Origin: Thermoanaerobaculia bacterium
GTDB taxonomy: Bacteria > Acidobacteriota > Thermoanaerobaculia > Gp7-AA8
Direction: 5' to 3'
Length of the DNA stretch: 7,172 nucleotides
Assembly: GCA_017883215.1 (NCBI GenBank)
Contig: JADGOA010000195.1
Span: 1-7,172 of the forward strand
This document shows positions 6,275-7,172 of the stretch, piece by piece. Within the stretch, counting starts at the first letter, position 1, and every line of letters begins with the position of its first letter. Under the pieces are notes generated by a model that saw only the letters and a list, made by a program, of their open reading frames with translations, had not been told where the DNA came from and made no database searches. Position numbers and translations under genes: made by a program.

Positions 6275-7096
6275 ATGCCCACGATCACGACCAAAGACGG
6301 CACGCAGATCTATTACAAGGACTGGGGCCGCGGACAGCCCGTAGTCTTCAGCCATGGCTGGCCGCTGAGCGCGGACGCATGGGAAGACCAGATGGTGTTT
6401 CTGGGTGCCAACGGATACCGCTGCATCGCACATGACCGCCGCGGCCACGGCCGATCGAGCCAGCCTTGGAGCGGCAACGAAATGGACACTTTCGCGGACG
6501 ACCTCGCGGCGCTCGTGGAAACGCTCGACCTGAAGAAGGCGATCCATGTCGGGCACTCCATGGGCGGCGGCGAAGTCTCCCGCTATATCGGCCGCCACGG
6601 CGCCAAGCGAGTGGCCAAGGCCGTGCTGATCGCCGCGGTACCGCCACTGATGCTGAAGACGGCCACCAATCCCGGCGGCCTGCCGATCGACACGTTCGAC
6701 AAGATCCGCGCCGGTGTGCTCGCCGACCGCTCGCAGTTCTTCAAGGATCTCACCGCATCGTTCTATGGCGCCAACAGGCCCGGTGCCAAGGTTTCGCAGG
6801 GCCTGCGAGACTCGTTCTGGCGCCAGGGGATGCAGGCCGGTCTCAAAAACGTCCTCGATTGCATCAAGGCCTTCTCCGAGACGGATTTCACTGAAGATCT
6901 CAAGAAGTTCGACGTGCCGACACTGATCATCCACGGCGACGACGACCAGATCGTGCCGATCGGCGATTCGGCCCTGCTCTCGTCCAAGCTCGTCAAGGGC
7001 TCCACGCTGAAAATATATCCGGGCGGCCCACACGGCCTATGCTCGACTCATAAGGAACAGGTCAACGCAGATCTGCTCGCGTTCCTCGAGGTCTGA
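6275..7096 (+). CDS. Alpha/beta hydrolase, non-haem chloroperoxidase / arylesterase (perhydrolase) type
   Basis: Alpha/beta-hydrolase-fold enzyme of 273 residues, the normal length for the cofactor-free haloperoxidase/arylesterase group. These enzymes hydrolyse small esters and many also form peracids from carboxylic acids and peroxide. The nucleophile S95 is in GHSMGG (93-98), the acid is D224 in GDDDQIVP (221-228) and the base is H253 in GPHG (251-254). The oxyanion loop is HGWP (27-30). P30 corresponds to the position where proline is associated with perhydrolase activity in the Pseudomonas fluorescens esterase family, which favours that reading, though true substrates are unknown. Other family marks are AHDRRGHGRSSQPW (52-65) and the DFTEDLKKFDVPTLIIHGDDD run near 204-224. 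No signal peptide is seen. AAGGAGG (6262-6268) precedes the ATG, while the in-frame upstream codons are arginine-rich and unlike the family. It is the last gene of the plus-strand set. Confidence 0.94.
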   Translation: MPTITTKDGTQIYYKDWGRGQPVVFSHGWPLSADAWEDQMVFLGANGYRCIAHDRRGHGRSSQPWSGNEMDTFADDLAALVETLDLKKAIHVGHSMGGGEVSRYIGRHGAKRVAKAVLIAAVPPLMLKTATNPGGLPIDTFDKIRAGVLADRSQFFKDLTASFYGANRPGAKVSQGLRDSFWRQGMQAGLKNVLDCIKAFSETDFTEDLKKFDVPTLIIHGDDDQIVPIGDSALLSSKLVKGSTLKIYPGGPHGLCSTHKEQVNADLLAFLEV

Positions 7097-7172
7097 CGGC
7101 CAGGTCATAGGCGTCTCAACCGCGCTTCTCGTCATGAAGGGACGCATCCGGGGGTGCATGGGGGGCGACTTC

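Noticed and set aside
6044..7033. A 329-codon minus-strand reading frame opposite the hydrolase
   Set aside because: It is antisense to an enzyme with a complete catalytic triad; the frame also crosses the cupin end and the intergenic gap.
7135..7172. Possible start of another plus-strand gene (MKGRIRGCMGGDF) running off the window edge
   Set aside because: Only 13 codons are visible, there is no ribosome binding site, and the peptide matches nothing I recognise.

Overview
This window is GC-rich bacterial DNA. It has seven complete protein genes and no RNA genes, insertion sequences or CRISPR arrays that I can see. The layout is a left minus-strand half (positions 5 to 4922) and a right plus-strand half (5309 to 7096), divided by a 386-base divergent intergenic region. 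The high GC content and the TatT-type TRAP cluster would suit a soil or sediment bacterium such as an Acidobacteriota or Myxococcota-like lineage. That is an impression from gene content, not something the sequence proves.

Left half, minus strand, in order of transcription. A c-type monohaem cytochrome (4922 to 4503) is followed by a small GlsB/YeaQ/YmgE-type membrane protein (4307 to 4041). Then comes a tight three-gene TRAP transporter operon: a TatT lipoprotein (3881 to 2913), a DctP-type periplasmic binding protein (2916 to 1864) and a fused DctQ-DctM permease (1852 to 5). tatT and dctP overlap by 4 bases (ATGA), and dctP and dctQM are 11 bases apart. This set corresponds to the TatT-associated TRAP transporters described in Treponema. 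The binding protein lacks the arginine that normally grips carboxylate substrates, so the cargo may not be an ordinary organic acid.

Right half, plus strand. A 140-residue ferritin-like protein with a full set of bacterioferritin-type di-iron ligands (5309 to 5731) comes first. Next are a single-domain cupin (5785 to 6177) and an alpha/beta hydrolase of the non-haem chloroperoxidase/arylesterase (perhydrolase) type (6275 to 7096). All three have recognisable Shine-Dalgarno sequences and spacings of 53 and 97 bases, so they could be one transcript. A perfect 8-bp inverted repeat follows the cupin gene. Together with the cytochrome and the GlsB-type protein, the middle of the window reads like an oxidative or envelope-stress neighbourhood, but that is inference from neighbours.

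The other gaps are short: 3882-4040, 4308-4502, 5732-5784, 6178-6274 and 7097-7172. They hold no gene I can support. The last 76 bases contain an ATG at 7135 open to the window edge, but it has no ribosome binding site and cannot be judged. Several long plus-strand reading frames opposite the left half, up to 476 codons, are antisense shadows of the conserved genes. I found no convincing wholly new system. The points most worth a second look are the atypical binding protein, the ferritin-like/cupin/hydrolase cluster and the structured divergent intergenic region.
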